In this document: one piece after another, positions 16,911-26,236 of the stretch
How positions within the stretch are numbered: the stretch's first letter is position 1
Layout of the letters: the number at the start of each line of letters is the position of its first letter
Source: Flavobacteriales bacterium
GTDB taxonomy: Bacteria > Bacteroidota > Bacteroidia > Flavobacteriales_F > PHOS-HE28
Assembly (NCBI GenBank): GCA_016721005.1
Contig: JADKJM010000019.1
Coordinates: forward strand, 1-64,000
DNA length: 64,000 bases
Direction of reading: 5' to 3'
Made by a program: the position numbers and the translations under genes
The notes under the pieces: generated by a model
Told to the model about the DNA's origin: nothing
Seen by the model: the letters and a program-made list of their open reading frames with translations, nothing else
The model's database searches: none

Positions 16911-16918
16911 CACCGTCA
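16911..16918 (-). promoter_or_regulatory. Possible -7 box TATATTGG of the HD-domain gene
   Basis: One mismatch to TAnnTTTG, 23 bases before the ATG at 16887. It is back to back with the kinase box at 16928. Confidence 0.4.
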
Positions 16919-16927
16919 GCGACCGGC

Positions 16928-16935
16928 TACTTTCG
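16928..16935 (+). promoter_or_regulatory. -7 box TACTTTCG of the histidine kinase gene
   Basis: The box ends five bases before ATG 16941 and supports that start over the longer upstream frame. The identical eight bases precede dusB, tatD, metF and tRNA-Ser. Confidence 0.55.
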
Positions 16936-16940
16936 TGACC

Positions 16941-17888
16941 ATGGAACGATCATCACGCCGTACCATCTGGCTGTTCGGCGGGCTTGTGGTGTACATCATC
17001 GCACAGTTCCTCTGGTGGGGCCTGCTGCTCATGCGCAAAGGTGATGAAGTGGAGGACCTGGAAGCCCAATTGGCCGCGTTGACCGGTGCGGAGGGGATCG
17101 TGCAGACCCCGATGAACCGCGTGTGGATGATCCTGGGCGAGGGTGGCGTTTTTCTCGTGATCCTCCTTGTGGTGGTGATCCTGACCTATCGTGCGGTCAT
17201 CAACGAATTCCGGATGGCGGCCACCCAGCGCAATTTCCTTCTTGCGGTCACCCATGAGTTGCGAACTCCCATCGCGGCCATCAAGTTGCAGTTGCAGACA
17301 TTGAAACGGCCCGGGATCCCGGACGATCAGCGGAGGATCCTACAGAACACCGCAGAGGAGGAAGCCGATCGCTTGGCCTTGCTCACCGAGAAGGTGCTGT
17401 TGGCATCGAACGACGAGAGTCCCGTTCCATTGACCTTGGTGGAGGTGGATGTGTGTGAGGTGATACGATCAGCGGTGGATCGTGCCCGATCACACGCTGC
17501 GGTGGATCACGAAGTACTGCTTGAAGCACCGGAGCATCTCCGTACGCGCATCGATCCGCATGCGTTGCGCAGCATCGTGGACAACCTCGTGGAGAATGCC
17601 ACGAAATACGCGCCGACGGGAACGCGCATCACTGTGCAAGTGAAACCGGGCGAACATGGCTGGCGGTTACTGGTGAGTGATGAAGGACCGGGGATCCCAT
17701 TGCAGGAACGCGAACGTGTGTTCGAACGGTTCTACCGGATCGGTCGTGAAGAAACCCGCAACACGCGGGGAACGGGACTTGGGCTGTACATCGTCAAGCG
17801 GTTGGTACAGCGGCTCGGCGGCACCGTCCAGATCCGAAACCACCAACCACTCGGGGCTATCTTCGCCGCTTCATTTCCACATCACTGA
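16941..17888 (+). CDS. Membrane sensor histidine kinase
   Basis: 315 residues. Two membrane helices (about 10-30 and 68-88) enclose a short 35-residue periplasmic loop containing an acidic heptad-like stretch (DEVEDLEAQLAAL). The HisKA box VTHELRTPIAAIKLQ has phospho-acceptor His105. The ATPase domain has the N box (NLVENATKYAP), G1 (DEGPGIP), F box (ERFYR) and G2 (GTGLGLYIVKR). No response regulator gene is adjacent, so this is an orphan kinase. The small loop suggests sensing of membrane or envelope state rather than a bulky ligand. It ends TGATG, overlapping the gpmI start by one base, so a kinase and a glycolytic enzyme are coupled. Confidence 0.9.
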   Translation: MERSSRRTIWLFGGLVVYIIAQFLWWGLLLMRKGDEVEDLEAQLAALTGAEGIVQTPMNRVWMILGEGGVFLVILLVVVILTYRAVINEFRMAATQRNFLLAVTHELRTPIAAIKLQLQTLKRPGIPDDQRRILQNTAEEEADRLALLTEKVLLASNDESPVPLTLVEVDVCEVIRSAVDRARSHAAVDHEVLLEAPEHLRTRIDPHALRSIVDNLVENATKYAPTGTRITVQVKPGEHGWRLLVSDEGPGIPLQERERVFERFYRIGREETRNTRGTGLGLYIVKRLVQRLGGTVQIRNHQPLGAIFAASFPHH

Positions 17889-19414
17889 TGTCTTCCGGCA
17901 GGGTTGTACTCATCATCATGGACGGTTGGGGTCTGGGTGCTGGTGACAGCACCGACGCCATCACGCAGGCCAACACACCCTTCATTGATAGCTTGGGAAG
18001 AAACGCTCTCATGGCGCAGCTCCTCACGGATGGTGAGCATGTGGGTCTTCCTGCGGGCCAAATGGGCAACAGTGAAGTGGGACATCTGAACATCGGTGCC
18101 GGCCGGGTGGTCTTCCAGGATCTCGTGCGTATCGATCGTGCGATCGCCGATGGAAGCCTTGAACAGGAACCCGAATTACAGGCGGCATTCACCATCGCGA
18201 AGGCGAACGGCCGGAAGCTGCACCTGATCGGACTGCTCTCGGATGGTGGCGTGCATTCCATGCGCACACATGCGGAAGCCCTCTGCCGAATGGCCACACG
18301 AGCGGGACTCACCGAGGTGTACTTACACGCATTCACCGATGGCCGCGACGCGGACCCGCGCAGTGGCAAAAGCTACATGGAACGCTTCCTTGCAGTCATC
18401 TCCAACACACCGGTGCGTGTAGCCAGTGTGATCGGACGCTATTATGCGATGGACCGCGACAAGCGGTGGGAACGCGTGCAACAGGCCTATGATCTTCTTG
18501 TCCGTGGTCGTGGCGAGTCCGTATCGGATCCCCTTCAAGCCTTCGATCGGAGCTATGCAGAAGGGAAGACCGATGAGTTCATCGCACCACATTTGGTCGT
18601 GGATGAAAGCGGTGCTCCATTGGCCACGATCCAACCCGGCGATGTGGTGATCTGCTTCAACTTCCGAACGGACCGGTGTCGGGAGATCACGCAGGCGCTC
18701 ACGCAACGCGCCTTCCCGGAGCAGGGCATGGAGCCGCTCCCGCTGCACTATGTAACGATGACGGAGTACGACCAAACGTACACGGATGTGCATGTGCTCT
18801 TCCGCAAGGACGATCTCCCCATGACCATGGGTGAAGTGGTTACTCGCGCTGGACGGAAACAAGTGCGGATCGCGGAGACGGAGAAGTATCCGCACGTCAC
18901 CTTCTTCTTCAACGGTGGCCGCGAAGCACCTTTCACCGGCGAGGAACGCATTATGCTGCCGTCACCGAAAGTGGCCACCTACGACCTGCAGCCGGAGATG
19001 AGCGCACAAGGGATCGTGGATGCGATCGTCCCGATCATCGAAGGCAAGGCCACCGACCTGGTGGTACTCAATTTCGCGAACCCGGACATGGTGGGCCACA
19101 CAGGCGTTTTCGACGCGATCGTCCGTGCTGTGGAGACCACCGATCGATGCACACAACGGGTCGCGGAGGCCGCGCGTGCGAATGACTACGCGGTGGTCAT
19201 CATCGCGGACCATGGCAATGCGGACAAGGCGCGTAACGCGGATGGATCACCGAACACCGCACACAGCCTGAACCCGGTCCCGATCTTCGTGCTCGGCGAA
19301 GGGATCCGCTCGATCCGCAATGGTGTGTTGGCGGACGTCGCCCCGACGGTCCTGGACCTGATGGGAATGGAAAAGCCCGTCGAGATGACGGGCTTTTCGC
19401 TGATCGTTCGTTGA
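17888..19414 (+). CDS. gpmI: Cofactor-independent phosphoglycerate mutase
   Basis: 508 residues of the alkaline-phosphatase superfamily. Metal and phosphoserine motifs are visible: IIMDGWGLG at the N-terminus, MGNSEVGHLNIGAGRVV (with the catalytic Ser), HAFTDGRDADPRSGKSY, FFFNGGREAPF, NFANPDMVGHTG and IIADHGNAD. It interconverts 3- and 2-phosphoglycerate in glycolysis and gluconeogenesis, using Mn2+. It is translationally coupled to the preceding histidine kinase (TGATG). Its last codons double as a terminator hairpin. Confidence 0.96.
   Translation: MSSGRVVLIIMDGWGLGAGDSTDAITQANTPFIDSLGRNALMAQLLTDGEHVGLPAGQMGNSEVGHLNIGAGRVVFQDLVRIDRAIADGSLEQEPELQAAFTIAKANGRKLHLIGLLSDGGVHSMRTHAEALCRMATRAGLTEVYLHAFTDGRDADPRSGKSYMERFLAVISNTPVRVASVIGRYYAMDRDKRWERVQQAYDLLVRGRGESVSDPLQAFDRSYAEGKTDEFIAPHLVVDESGAPLATIQPGDVVICFNFRTDRCREITQALTQRAFPEQGMEPLPLHYVTMTEYDQTYTDVHVLFRKDDLPMTMGEVVTRAGRKQVRIAETEKYPHVTFFFNGGREAPFTGEERIMLPSPKVATYDLQPEMSAQGIVDAIVPIIEGKATDLVVLNFANPDMVGHTGVFDAIVRAVETTDRCTQRVAEAARANDYAVVIIADHGNADKARNADGSPNTAHSLNPVPIFVLGEGIRSIRNGVLADVAPTVLDLMGMEKPVEMTGFSLIVR
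19371..19397. terminator. Bidirectional terminator inside the 3' end of gpmI
   Basis: AAAAGCCCGTC / GACGGGCTTTT is a perfect 11-bp stem with a five-base loop and A/T-rich ends that supply U-tracts in both directions. It lies wholly within the last codons of gpmI (KPVEMTGF) and also serves the convergent surface-protein gene ending at 19418. Confidence 0.8.
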
Positions 19415-19417
19415 ACG

Positions 19418-21637
19418 TTACCAACCGTTGCGCAGGATGGTCAAGTGACCGGTGTACGGCTTGTCCTTGCGCGCCACGGTGACCTCATAGTAGTACGTAC
19501 CGTCAGGCAGGTCGCCGCCATTCCACTGGTTGCGGTAATTGCTCGCTGAATACACTTCCTGTCCCCAGCGGTTGAAGATCCGCACCGTATTGGACACGTA
19601 CAGGATCCCGTCGATCTCCCAGTAGTCGTTGTGGCCATCGCCGTTCGGGGTGATCACGTTCGGGATGGTCACGTCGCAGATCACCGTGATGATGGCGACA
19701 TCCTGAGCGGTCCGGCCGCATTCATCCGTGACGGTGACCGTGTAATTGCCCGGCACCTGCATGGTCACGTAGGTGGATGGGCCTTGGTCCCCGGTGGACC
19801 AACTGTAGCTGAGCTGCCCCACGCCACCGGCACCTACGGCCACCAGCAGCATGCTGTCCGGAACGCATTCGATGATGAAGTCCTCCGTTGTCACGGTGAC
19901 CGGTGGTGCATCGGTGATGGTAATGGTCACACTCGCTGAGGTGGTGCGTCCGCAATCATCGGTGAACGTTCCAGTGATGGTCACTGTCTCGCCGTCATCG
20001 GCAACGCCGTCCTCCAACGGTTGGAAGGGGACCACCGTGTTCAGTACACCATCCGGGATGGTCACTATATCGGCCCACTGGAAATCGGTCCCGTTCTGGG
20101 CCGGTCCGGTGAAGGCGATCGTAATGGTCACATCACCGGGGACACCAACGGGTCGAATGAAATTGACCGTCGTGTTCTCACATGCTTCCATCACGGTACT
20201 GGGCCCGATGATGTTCATGTTCAAAGGCGGCAACGGTTCAAGTTCCACGAAGAACTGGGCGATCGCCGTCGAACCGCAATCATCCACAGCCGTGGCGGTA
20301 TAGACCGTGTTCTGTGTGGGTGAGACCGTAATGGAGGGGCCTACTTCACCACTGGACCAGTTGATCGTATAGGGTGGATAGCCACCGAAAACCACCGGGG
20401 TGAGCGTGGCACTGCCCAGACACGGTATCACCTCGCTGCCACCGACGATGACCAGTGGTGGCGAGGACTCGATGTAGAAGATGAATTCGTTCGTGATGGT
20501 GATCCCGGCGCAAGGTGATTCGGAGATCAGGGTGAGGATGATGGTCTCCTGTCCATCGGGATCGATCGGGCAGTTGAACGTGAACGACACGGTGGTATCT
20601 CCCGGGTAGAACACCAAGGAATCCGGGAACGCCGGTACATAATCCACGCCCGGTGTAGCGGTACCTCCCACCACGATGTACACCACACTGGTGTCATCCC
20701 CGGCGCCGGTCTGCGTGAAGTTGATGGTGACCGGATAGCAGCTCTCCAGGATCGTGTTGGTGCCTACGATCCCTGGTCCGGGCGTGAGCGTGGGAACGAA
20801 GGGTGAACTGGTGAAACTACCGGCCTCCAGGAATACCGCTGAATCGAACGCGCTATCCGAACCATCCCCGATGGCCATCTTGATGTGGTAGGTCTCGCCG
20901 CAATTCACCGCATGACGCGCTTCCAGCACGACCGTGAAGCCGTCATAACAGATCGTGGTGCCCGCGCCATTGTTCACGTAATACACGTTGTTGTTCACCC
21001 AGTTCGGGTCGGCCGCTGCACAGGTGGCGGCATTCCCACCGGAGGTGCCCGGCGTTCCGGGGTTCACCGTATTGATCGCGATCGGGATGGTGATACTGCC
21101 GGGGATCAGCGCGATGTTGACCGCACCATTGGCGAAGGGACCTGCGATGCCGGGGCCGCTCAGGAAGAAGCCGAATGCGTCATTGAAGTTCGTGCAGACG
21201 TACTCCGGGTATTCCTCGCTTCCGAAGACGTACCGGAACTTCACGGAATCCCCTACCGGCACGAAGTCGAACTCGAGCACCGCACGGTCGTTGATCGTCT
21301 GGTTGGCGAGTGTGGCCAAGTCCGGATCACTGCCCGTACCGTTCGTGTTGCTGGCGAAAAAGCTGGCCGGGTTGGCTGCATCCGCCACCAATCCGCTGGA
21401 GAGGATCACGCCCGCAGGCAGGCCCAAGTTCGTGACCGTTCCCGTGAACGAACCGCTGCCGATCTGCGCCGTGGCCGGATCGAGCACCCCATTGTACATG
21501 ACGTTGCTTACCGTGACACCGGAACCCAACAACACATCCTGGACGAGCTGCGTGGGGGTGAGGGTGTTCACGACCGCTAATTGCGCACTGGCCATTCCGG
21601 CCACGAGCGTGAGAGTTCCTACTGCTATGCTTCGCAT
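19418..21637 (-). CDS. Choice-of-anchor-L surface protein with T9SS type B domain
   Basis: 739 residues. A signal peptide (cleavage near residue 19, GMASAQ) is followed by a choice-of-anchor-L domain at about 20-275 (LTPTQLVQDVLLGSGVTVSN, FRYVFGSEEYPEYVC, NDAFGFFLSGPGI, AGSFTSSPF). Several Ig-like or SprB-type repeats come next, each with a conserved Cys (DDCG, DECG). A gliding-motility-type (T9SS type B) C-terminal domain spans about 655-739 (IPNVITPNGDGHNDYWEI, RIFNRWGQEVY, LPDGTYYYEV). The protein is therefore predicted to be secreted by T9SS and exposed on the surface; a role in adhesion is only an inference. It is the downstream member of a tandem pair, 18 bases after its paralogue. Confidence 0.88.
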   Translation of the reverse strand: MRSIAVGTLTLVAGMASAQLAVVNTLTPTQLVQDVLLGSGVTVSNVMYNGVLDPATAQIGSGSFTGTVTNLGLPAGVILSSGLVADAANPASFFASNTNGTGSDPDLATLANQTINDRAVLEFDFVPVGDSVKFRYVFGSEEYPEYVCTNFNDAFGFFLSGPGIAGPFANGAVNIALIPGSITIPIAINTVNPGTPGTSGGNAATCAAADPNWVNNNVYYVNNGAGTTICYDGFTVVLEARHAVNCGETYHIKMAIGDGSDSAFDSAVFLEAGSFTSSPFVPTLTPGPGIVGTNTILESCYPVTINFTQTGAGDDTSVVYIVVGGTATPGVDYVPAFPDSLVFYPGDTTVSFTFNCPIDPDGQETIILTLISESPCAGITITNEFIFYIESSPPLVIVGGSEVIPCLGSATLTPVVFGGYPPYTINWSSGEVGPSITVSPTQNTVYTATAVDDCGSTAIAQFFVELEPLPPLNMNIIGPSTVMEACENTTVNFIRPVGVPGDVTITIAFTGPAQNGTDFQWADIVTIPDGVLNTVVPFQPLEDGVADDGETVTITGTFTDDCGRTTSASVTITITDAPPVTVTTEDFIIECVPDSMLLVAVGAGGVGQLSYSWSTGDQGPSTYVTMQVPGNYTVTVTDECGRTAQDVAIITVICDVTIPNVITPNGDGHNDYWEIDGILYVSNTVRIFNRWGQEVYSASNYRNQWNGGDLPDGTYYYEVTVARKDKPYTGHLTILRNGW

Positions 21638-21655
21638 GGTTACCGCGTTTCCTGA

Positions 21656-24298
21656 TTAGTCCTGACTGCCCCGGATCAATGTCACATGACCAACGCCCTC
21701 CACGGGCGGAAAGTAATGTCCTGCGGCCCGATAGGTGTACACGTACACGCCGGTCATGGCCTTGCCCGATCCATTCACACTGCCATCCCATGGGATGTTC
21801 ACATCCTGGGTGGTGAAGACCACCTCGCCCCAGCGGTCGAACACGGTCATCTGGAATTCCTCGATGTAATGCCCCACCGGTCCGAAGAACTGGTTGTGTG
21901 CATCGCCATCCGGGGTGAATGCGTTCGGGAAATAGATGTGCGCTGGTGGTTTGAGCAGGACGGAATCCGCGCCCAAGCAACCGTTGGGTGTGATGATCTT
22001 CAGCGTGACCCAATGCTCCTCGAGATCGAGGTAACTGTGGTAGACCTCATCCTGGCGGTAGCGGGTGCCATCACCCATGTCCCACACCCACGTCCGTGCG
22101 TAGGGCAAAGTGGCGGCTTCCAGGTACCAATCGTCCTGACCCTTGTTCGTGACAACGATATCGGTGAACACATGCTCCACCTCGATCGTCATCTCGTCGG
22201 TCAGCGATTGGCCGCACTGGTCCGTAACCGTCACACGGTAGTCCGTGTCCTCATTCGGGGTAACCCAATACAAGGGGTCCGTCAAGCTATCCGGCATGTC
22301 CCAAAGGATATGGTAGTAGCCCGAACCACCGGCCACCATCGCATGGATCGTCGTGCTGTCCCCGGCGCAGAGGATCTTGTCCGAGGGCAGGTCCAGTTGG
22401 AAGGGCGCGTACACCGGTGTGAAGGTGGTAAGGGATGCGGACCCTACGGTATTGCACTGATCTTCCACGGTGATGGTATAGGTCTGCGTGACCGGAACGC
22501 CCACGGGCCACATATATCCAGCGGTCAATGGGGTTCCATTCTGGTCCGTCCAACTCAGAAAATACACACCGTTCCCGCCTTGGATATCCACGACCTCCAT
22601 CAGTGTGGAATCGCCGGGGCAGATCACCGTGACATCCCCGCTCGTGGTGATCTCAATAGGTGGCAGTGGCGTCGTACCCACCAGCACGCTGTCCTCGATC
22701 GCGGATCCGCAACCGTCCGTCACGGTAACCGTGTAATACAGTGGGTCCCCGCTGGGTACGTTGATCACCGCCGTGTTGCCGATGTTCACGCCTCCGACCG
22801 TCCACGCGTAGTTGAAGGTGTTATCGCCACCGGTCACGCTCACCACACCGATGGGCCCTGTGGCCAAGCAATCGATCAAGGTGGGTGGATCCACTTCCAA
22901 GGCAAGCGGTGGATAGACCGGTAGGGTCACGATGAAGTCCGATGACACGGGAATGATCCCGCAGATATCGCTCACCGTAACGGAGTAGGTCGTGGTGACG
23001 CTCGGGGACACGTTGATCGTCGGTGTGATCGCGCCTGTGCTCCACAAATAGGTGTACTGCCCCATTCCTCCGCTTACGGCTGGTGCCAGCACATGTGTTT
23101 GGCCACAGATCCCGTTGATGTTATTGGAGAGCACGACCAAGGGCGGAGGGCTATCGATGTTGAAGGTGAAGATGGTCTGGATGTTCTGGCCCGAACACTC
23201 GATCAATTGGTCGATGGTGATCACGATGGTCTCCGGGCCGTCCGGGTCGATCGGAATGTTGAGCATGACGCTCGTGGTCTCCAAGCCCACAGGGAAGATC
23301 AGTTGCGAAGGCAGGTTCGGTGAGTAGTCCACGCCAGCCGTGGCGGTACCCGAGATCACGATGTTCACGGTATCGACCACAGTGATGTCGCCCAATCGCG
23401 TGAAGATCAGCTCCACGGGATTGCATCCCTCCAGCATGGTATTACCCGTTACCCCAGCACCGCCTGCAAGGGTCGGAAGTACAGAGCCTGTGCTTGTGAA
23501 GCTGCCCGCCTCGAGGAAGACCGCGGAGTCATAGCTGCTATCCAGGGCATCTCCGATCGCCAATTTGATGTGGTATTGTTGGCCGCAAGTCACCAAGGCG
23601 AAGGCTTGGATCACCACGGTCATCCCGTCGTAGGCCACGGTGGTCCCGGCAGAATTGTCGACGTAATAGATCGAGTTCACCGCAGGGCAGCCCGGGTCGT
23701 TGGGATCGTTGTTCAACCCATTGTTCACGTTGTTGATCGTGACCGGCACGGTGGTCCCCGGCACCAAGGCGATGTTCACCGCACCGCCGCTGTAAGGGCC
23801 TGCGAATCCGGGTCCACTGAGGAAGAAGCCGAACGCATCATTGAACGAGCACACGAACTCGGGGTACTCCTCACTCGCGAACACATAATTGAACTTCAGG
23901 GAATCACCGGTGGGGATGAAGTCGAACTCCAATACGGCCATGTCATTGATCGTACCACCGGAAATGGATTCCAGATCCGCATCGGAACCGGTGCCGTTCG
24001 CATCACCACTGAAATCACTTGCTGGACCGGCCGCATTACCAACCTCGCCGCTGGACAGGATCAATCCTGCGGCTAGGCCCAAGTTGCTGCCTGTTGCCGT
24101 AAAGGAACCGCTGCCCACCTGGTTGGTCCCGGGGTTCAACACCCCATTGTACCGCACGTTCGAAACCGTGACCCCGTTCCCCAGCAGGACATCCTGCACC
24201 AACTGGAGCGGGGTCTGCGTGGAATTAACGACCAGTTGGGCGTTCAAGAGGCCCGCCACCATAAAGGTGCTCAGTGCGGCTGCGTAACGTGGGATCAT
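21656..24298 (-). CDS. Choice-of-anchor-L surface protein with T9SS type B domain (paralogue)
   Basis: 880 residues. Signal peptide MIPRYAAALSTFMVAGLLNA. The choice-of-anchor-L domain (about 22-270) closely matches the downstream gene (TQTPLQLVQDVLLGNGVTVS, FNYVFASEEYPEFVCSFNDA, AGSFTSTG). Six or so immunoglobulin-like repeats follow, then a PKD-like module (WVWDMGDGTRYRQDEVYHSY) and a type B C-terminal domain (FPNAFTPDGDAHNQFFGPVG, MTVFDRWGEVVF, ending VTLIRGSQD). Shared N-terminus but different repeats and C-terminus point to an old duplication with later module exchange. It is probably the first gene of a two-gene operon. Confidence 0.88.
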   Translation of the reverse strand: MIPRYAAALSTFMVAGLLNAQLVVNSTQTPLQLVQDVLLGNGVTVSNVRYNGVLNPGTNQVGSGSFTATGSNLGLAAGLILSSGEVGNAAGPASDFSGDANGTGSDADLESISGGTINDMAVLEFDFIPTGDSLKFNYVFASEEYPEFVCSFNDAFGFFLSGPGFAGPYSGGAVNIALVPGTTVPVTINNVNNGLNNDPNDPGCPAVNSIYYVDNSAGTTVAYDGMTVVIQAFALVTCGQQYHIKLAIGDALDSSYDSAVFLEAGSFTSTGSVLPTLAGGAGVTGNTMLEGCNPVELIFTRLGDITVVDTVNIVISGTATAGVDYSPNLPSQLIFPVGLETTSVMLNIPIDPDGPETIVITIDQLIECSGQNIQTIFTFNIDSPPPLVVLSNNINGICGQTHVLAPAVSGGMGQYTYLWSTGAITPTINVSPSVTTTYSVTVSDICGIIPVSSDFIVTLPVYPPLALEVDPPTLIDCLATGPIGVVSVTGGDNTFNYAWTVGGVNIGNTAVINVPSGDPLYYTVTVTDGCGSAIEDSVLVGTTPLPPIEITTSGDVTVICPGDSTLMEVVDIQGGNGVYFLSWTDQNGTPLTAGYMWPVGVPVTQTYTITVEDQCNTVGSASLTTFTPVYAPFQLDLPSDKILCAGDSTTIHAMVAGGSGYYHILWDMPDSLTDPLYWVTPNEDTDYRVTVTDQCGQSLTDEMTIEVEHVFTDIVVTNKGQDDWYLEAATLPYARTWVWDMGDGTRYRQDEVYHSYLDLEEHWVTLKIITPNGCLGADSVLLKPPAHIYFPNAFTPDGDAHNQFFGPVGHYIEEFQMTVFDRWGEVVFTTQDVNIPWDGSVNGSGKAMTGVYVYTYRAAGHYFPPVEGVGHVTLIRGSQD

Positions 24299-24418
24299 GG
24301 GTCAGGGAAGAAAAGTGTTGTAAAATAAGCCTTCGGACCGGAATCTAGACCCCGGGGTTCCGTGAAAGGTTGCCCCGGGACCCCCACCTATCTTTCGCCA
24401 CCCAGAAACAACCCATCC

Positions 24419-25798
24419 GTGCAGACGATCGACACCTACATCGACTCCAACAAAGAGCGCTTCCTGAACGAACTGCTGGACCTGCTGCGCATACCCAGCG
24501 TGAGCGCCGACCCCAAGTACAAGGCGGATGTGGCGCGTTGTGCCGAGACCGTGAAACAGCGCATGATGGAAGCCGGGCTGGAGAAGGTGGAGGTGTGCCC
24601 GACGAAAGGACATCCGATCGTGTATGGGGAGAAGATCGTGGATCCCACCAAGCCGACCGTCCTGGTCTATGGCCATTACGATGTGCAACCGCCGGACCCC
24701 ATGGAACTCTGGCACAGCGGACCCTTCGACCCGGTGGTGAAGGATGGAATGATCTACGCCCGGGGCAGTGCCGACGACAAGGGCCAGTTCTACATGCACT
24801 TCAAGGCCATCGAAACGATGATGAAGAGCGGCGGTCTGCCGTGCAATGTGAAAGTGATGATCGAGGGCGAGGAGGAAGTGGGGAGCAACAACCTCGGCGT
24901 CTTCGTTTCCGCGAACAAGGAACGCCTGAAGGCCGATGTGGTGCTGATCAGCGATACGGCCATGATCGCCAACGACGTTCCGAGCATCAACACAGGCTTG
25001 CGCGGCCTGAGCTATGTGGAAGTGGAAGTGACCGGTCCGAACCGGGACCTGCATAGCGGAGTCTATGGTGGCGCGGTCTCGAACCCGATCAACGCGCTGT
25101 GCGAGATGATCGCGAGCCTGCACGACAAGGACAGCCGGGTCACGATCCCTGGCTTCTATGAGGCGGTCGCCGAATTGAGCGCTGCCGAGCGGAAGGCGTT
25201 GGCCGAAGCGCCATTCAATGAGGAGGATTACAAGAAGGATCTGGGCATCAAGGAGGTGCGCGGCGAGAACGGTTATTCCACCGAGGAACGGTCCAGCATC
25301 CGACCGACATTGGATGTGAACGGGATCTGGGGCGGATACATCGGCGAAGGAGCGAAGACCGTGTTGCCTTCAAAGGCCTTCGCCAAGCTGAGCATGCGCT
25401 TGGTACCGAACCAGAAGAGCGCAGCACTCACCAAACTTTTCACGGATCACTTCATGAAGATCGCTCCTCCCGGAGTGACCGTTGTAGTTCGTCCTCATCA
25501 TGGTGGTGAAGCGGCGGTGACACCCATTGACAGCCCGGCCTACCTCGCGGCCAGCAAGGCGATGGAGGAGACTTTTGGCAAGAAGCCGATCCCCACACGC
25601 GGTGGCGGAAGCATCCCGATCGTGGCCCTCTTCGAACAGGAACTCGGATTGAAGACCGTGCTCTTCGGGTTCGGCTTGGACTCGGACAACATCCACAGTC
25701 CGAACGAGAAGTACGGTGTATTCAACTACTTCCAAGGGATCCGCACCATTCCGCGCTTCTTCGCCAACTACGCGGGGATGATGAACGGCAAGGGTTGA
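24419..25798 (+). CDS. M20-family dipeptidase
   Basis: 459 residues from GTG 24419, chosen because the residues before it (MKGCPGTPTYL...) are unlike the family and VQTIDTYIDSNKERF is a typical start. M20 zinc-binding motifs are intact: YGHYDVQPPDP, ARGSADDKGQ, the catalytic acid pair EGEEEVGSNN, and the CNDP/PepV-like dimerisation motif GPNRDLHSGVYGGAV. The closing metal ligand region is NIHSPNEKYG. It is a cytoplasmic metallopeptidase, probably a dipeptidase of the CNDP2 type. A 9-base near-promoter TATCTTTCG lies at 24389-24397. Confidence 0.92.
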   Translation: MQTIDTYIDSNKERFLNELLDLLRIPSVSADPKYKADVARCAETVKQRMMEAGLEKVEVCPTKGHPIVYGEKIVDPTKPTVLVYGHYDVQPPDPMELWHSGPFDPVVKDGMIYARGSADDKGQFYMHFKAIETMMKSGGLPCNVKVMIEGEEEVGSNNLGVFVSANKERLKADVVLISDTAMIANDVPSINTGLRGLSYVEVEVTGPNRDLHSGVYGGAVSNPINALCEMIASLHDKDSRVTIPGFYEAVAELSAAERKALAEAPFNEEDYKKDLGIKEVRGENGYSTEERSSIRPTLDVNGIWGGYIGEGAKTVLPSKAFAKLSMRLVPNQKSAALTKLFTDHFMKIAPPGVTVVVRPHHGGEAAVTPIDSPAYLAASKAMEETFGKKPIPTRGGGSIPIVALFEQELGLKTVLFGFGLDSDNIHSPNEKYGVFNYFQGIRTIPRFFANYAGMMNGKG

Positions 25799-25849
25799 CC
25801 CTTCGGCTGATCTTCGGCTGATCCCGGAGGATCGCCCAGTAAAGTAGCG

Positions 25850-26130
25850 CTAGGGTTGGTTCGGCTTCACGTGCGTGAAGAGCTGTTCGATCCTCCAGCG
25901 CTGCATGCAGATACAGGTAAAGGTCGTAGCCGCCCTCAGGTATTTGTTGGTCCCGGGATCGGAAGATCCACCCCGTCGAGTTGTGGTGGTAGTGGTCGAT
26001 GCGCGCTGAAATGATGTGGCTACCTGCGCCCAATTCCACCAACTCATTGCTCACCACCCCTGTGGGACACTGCGCATCACTCAACCGCAGGTGCTTCACC
26101 ACATGCACCACCACACCATTCGTTCGGCAC
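25850..26130 (-). mobile_element. Decayed transposase fragment (IS4-like C-terminus)
   Basis: No intact gene is here. On the minus strand two frames together read a transposase-like C-terminal segment: HYHHNSTGWIF, then (after a shift near 25950) TNKYLRAATT, then MQRWRIEQLFTHVKPNQP ending at a stop at 25850-25852. The RWRIEQLFxxVKxN block is the familiar end of IS4-type DDE transposases, around the catalytic Glu. Neither inverted repeats nor the D-D part is visible, so this is a remnant. It lies in the gap between the M20 peptidase gene and rbfA. Confidence 0.5.
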
Positions 26131-26221
26131 GAATTCAGAAGACGCCTTGTGTGCTTCATGCCCCCACTGGGTGGAACTGGTAGAGCCCTCCTGGGAGCAT
26201 CGCCCCTACAACCGCCCCGCC

Positions 26222-26229
26222 TACCTTCG
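26222..26229 (+). promoter_or_regulatory. -7 box TACCTTCG of rbfA
   Basis: One mismatch to TAnnTTTG, ending seven bases before ATG 26237. It selects this ATG over the longer upstream frame starting at 26147. Confidence 0.5.
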
Positions 26230-26236
26230 CCGCGTC

